A stretch of 64,000 nucleotides of DNA from Mangrovimicrobium sediminis (GTDB taxonomy: Bacteria; Pseudomonadota; Gammaproteobacteria; Pseudomonadales; Halieaceae). Of the stretch, positions 63,596 through 64,000 are shown piece by piece. The translations under genes and the position numbers were made by a program. Within the stretch, counting starts at the first letter, position 1. Every line of letters starts with the position of its first letter. A model generated the notes under the pieces. That model made no database searches. It saw only the letters and a program-made list of their open reading frames with translations, and was not told where the DNA came from. The stretch covers positions 310,001 through 374,000 of the forward strand of contig NZ_SRLE01000005.1 of NCBI RefSeq assembly GCF_004745945.1, written 5' to 3'.

Positions 63596-63830
63596 GGCGC
63601 TGGCGGACCCCGTCCCCTGTGATGGCGCCAGTCTAACCGCGGGCGGTGATGCGGGCCAAGACGAGATGTGGAAAGACGAGATGTGGAAAGACGAGATGTG
63701 GAAAGACGAGATGTGGAAAGACGCGATGTGGAAAGACGCGATGTGGTGAAACCGCTGTTACGACTGTCCCACTCGCTCCGGGCTACAACTCCCAGTACCA
63801 TAGGCTGTTTGATTCGCCGGAGCACCCGCC
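63596..63830. other. Divergent spacer with minisatellite
   Basis: This 235-bp gap separates the phosphorylase operon from cti. Apart from the 15-bp tandem repeat at 63661-63746 I see no gene. The cti ribosome-binding GGAG lies 8 bases before its start; I place no promoter with confidence. Confidence 0.5.
63661..63746. repeat. 15-bp minisatellite, nearly six copies
   Basis: The unit ACGAGATGTGGAAAG is repeated four times without change (63661-63720), then once as ACGCGATGTGGAAAG (63721-63735), then as a partial copy with the same C change. As DNA it could be transcribed in either direction; in one plus-strand frame it would read repeats of DEMWK, but no credible gene carries it. Confidence 0.95.
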
Positions 63831-64000
63831 ATGTCCCGCCCACTTCTGACCCTGCTGCTGGTGCTCGGCACCGCTGCGCTGCCGCGGCCCGCCCTGACGC
63901 AGGAGAGCCTCGCCGTGCGCGCGGCCGGCGTCATCGAGCAGCGCTGCATGGTCTGCCACGGCTGCTACGACGCCCCCTGCCAGCTGAAGCTGGAGGCGCG
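63831..64000 (+). CDS. cti: Fatty acid cis/trans isomerase, 5' fragment
   Basis: The first 56 codons of a protein with a signal peptide (MSRPLLTLLLVLGTAALPRP) followed by RCMVCHGCYDAPCQLKL, the c-type haem CxxCH site and flanking cysteines of Cti. Cti isomerises cis-unsaturated fatty acids of membrane phospholipids to trans in response to solvents or heat. The gene runs off the window edge; family members are about 750-800 residues long. It is divergent from the phosphorylase operon. Confidence 0.85.
   Translation, partial: MSRPLLTLLLVLGTAALPRPALTQESLAVRAAGVIEQRCMVCHGCYDAPCQLKLEA

Noticed and set aside
63525-63749. Plus-strand 74-codon ORF ending in DEMWK repeats
   Set aside because: It begins antisense to the phosphorylase 5' end, has no ribosome-binding site and exists mainly because a 15-bp repeat stays in frame; the repeat is reported as DNA instead.

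Overview
This is a GC-rich, densely coded 64 kb stretch of a Gram-negative chromosome. Secreted lipoproteins, a porin and other outer-membrane barrels, an RND efflux pump, FadE-type acyl-CoA dehydrogenase, a complete urea operon and the start of a periplasmic haem-type fatty-acid cis/trans isomerase point to a gammaproteobacterium. A marine, Halieaceae/Cellvibrionales-like lineage is my guess from overall gene content, not something shown. I see no rRNA, tRNA, CRISPR array, prophage, transposase or insertion sequence. The window looks like ordinary chromosome with several self-contained functional islands.

Layout. 1-4.3 kb: 3' part of a propionate/short-chain acyl-CoA ligase, then an AmmeMemoRadiSam trio (amrA-amrB on minus, amrS divergent on plus). 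4.35-6.6 kb: a phospholipase-D-like lipoprotein and a secreted protein with a C-terminal sorting-signal-like tail. 6.9-19.1 kb: one long plus-strand urea island, namely a porin, urtABCDE (urea ABC importer), a tiny His-containing membrane protein and ureDABCEFG (urease plus nickel chaperones). Paired palindromes lie upstream of the porin, and a terminator plus a second palindrome pair lie between urtA and urtB. 19.3-26.1 kb: signalling genes, namely a membrane GAF-GGDEF-EAL protein and a minus-strand operon encoding an NCS1-transporter/histidine-kinase/receiver fusion with its LuxR-type response regulator.

26.4-32.3 kb: secreted beta-propeller and SRPBCC proteins; then a PhoPQ-like two-component operon with PepSY and glycine-zipper proteins, divergent from a His-rich secreted protein, with 11-bp-phased hexamer boxes between them; then a 2OG-Fe(II) oxygenase. 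32.5-39.6 kb: FadE, an S9 lipoprotein peptidase, a BoxA-like ferredoxin reductase and an HSL-family esterase. 39.7-43.1 kb: a sulfide module (SQR plus a one-haem DUF3365 protein, divergent from a two-cysteine ArsR repressor with a palindromic operator), a 77-bp tandem repeat with large palindromes, an orphan minus-strand terminator and a Crp/Fnr regulator.

43.2-64 kb: a secreted repeat protein; a heavy-metal RND operon divergent from a membrane-anchored LuxR-type HTH protein with a 9-bp inverted repeat between them; a hotdog-like protein; a reductase pair; a coiled-coil membrane protein; an M1 aminopeptidase lipoprotein; an outer-membrane barrel; and a translationally coupled operon of archaeal-type AMP/thymidine phosphorylase, a PRPP-synthetase-like enzyme and a TIGR03790 protein. 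A 15-bp minisatellite separates that operon from the 5' end of cti.

The best candidates for under-described biology are the NCS1-sensor kinase with its cysteine-rich insert, the phosphorylase/PRPP-synthetase/TIGR03790 operon, the AmmeMemoRadiSam trio, the membrane HTH/RND pair, and the autoregulated PhoPQ-PepSY-glycine-zipper locus. Functions are inferred from motifs and recalled family features; no database search was run.
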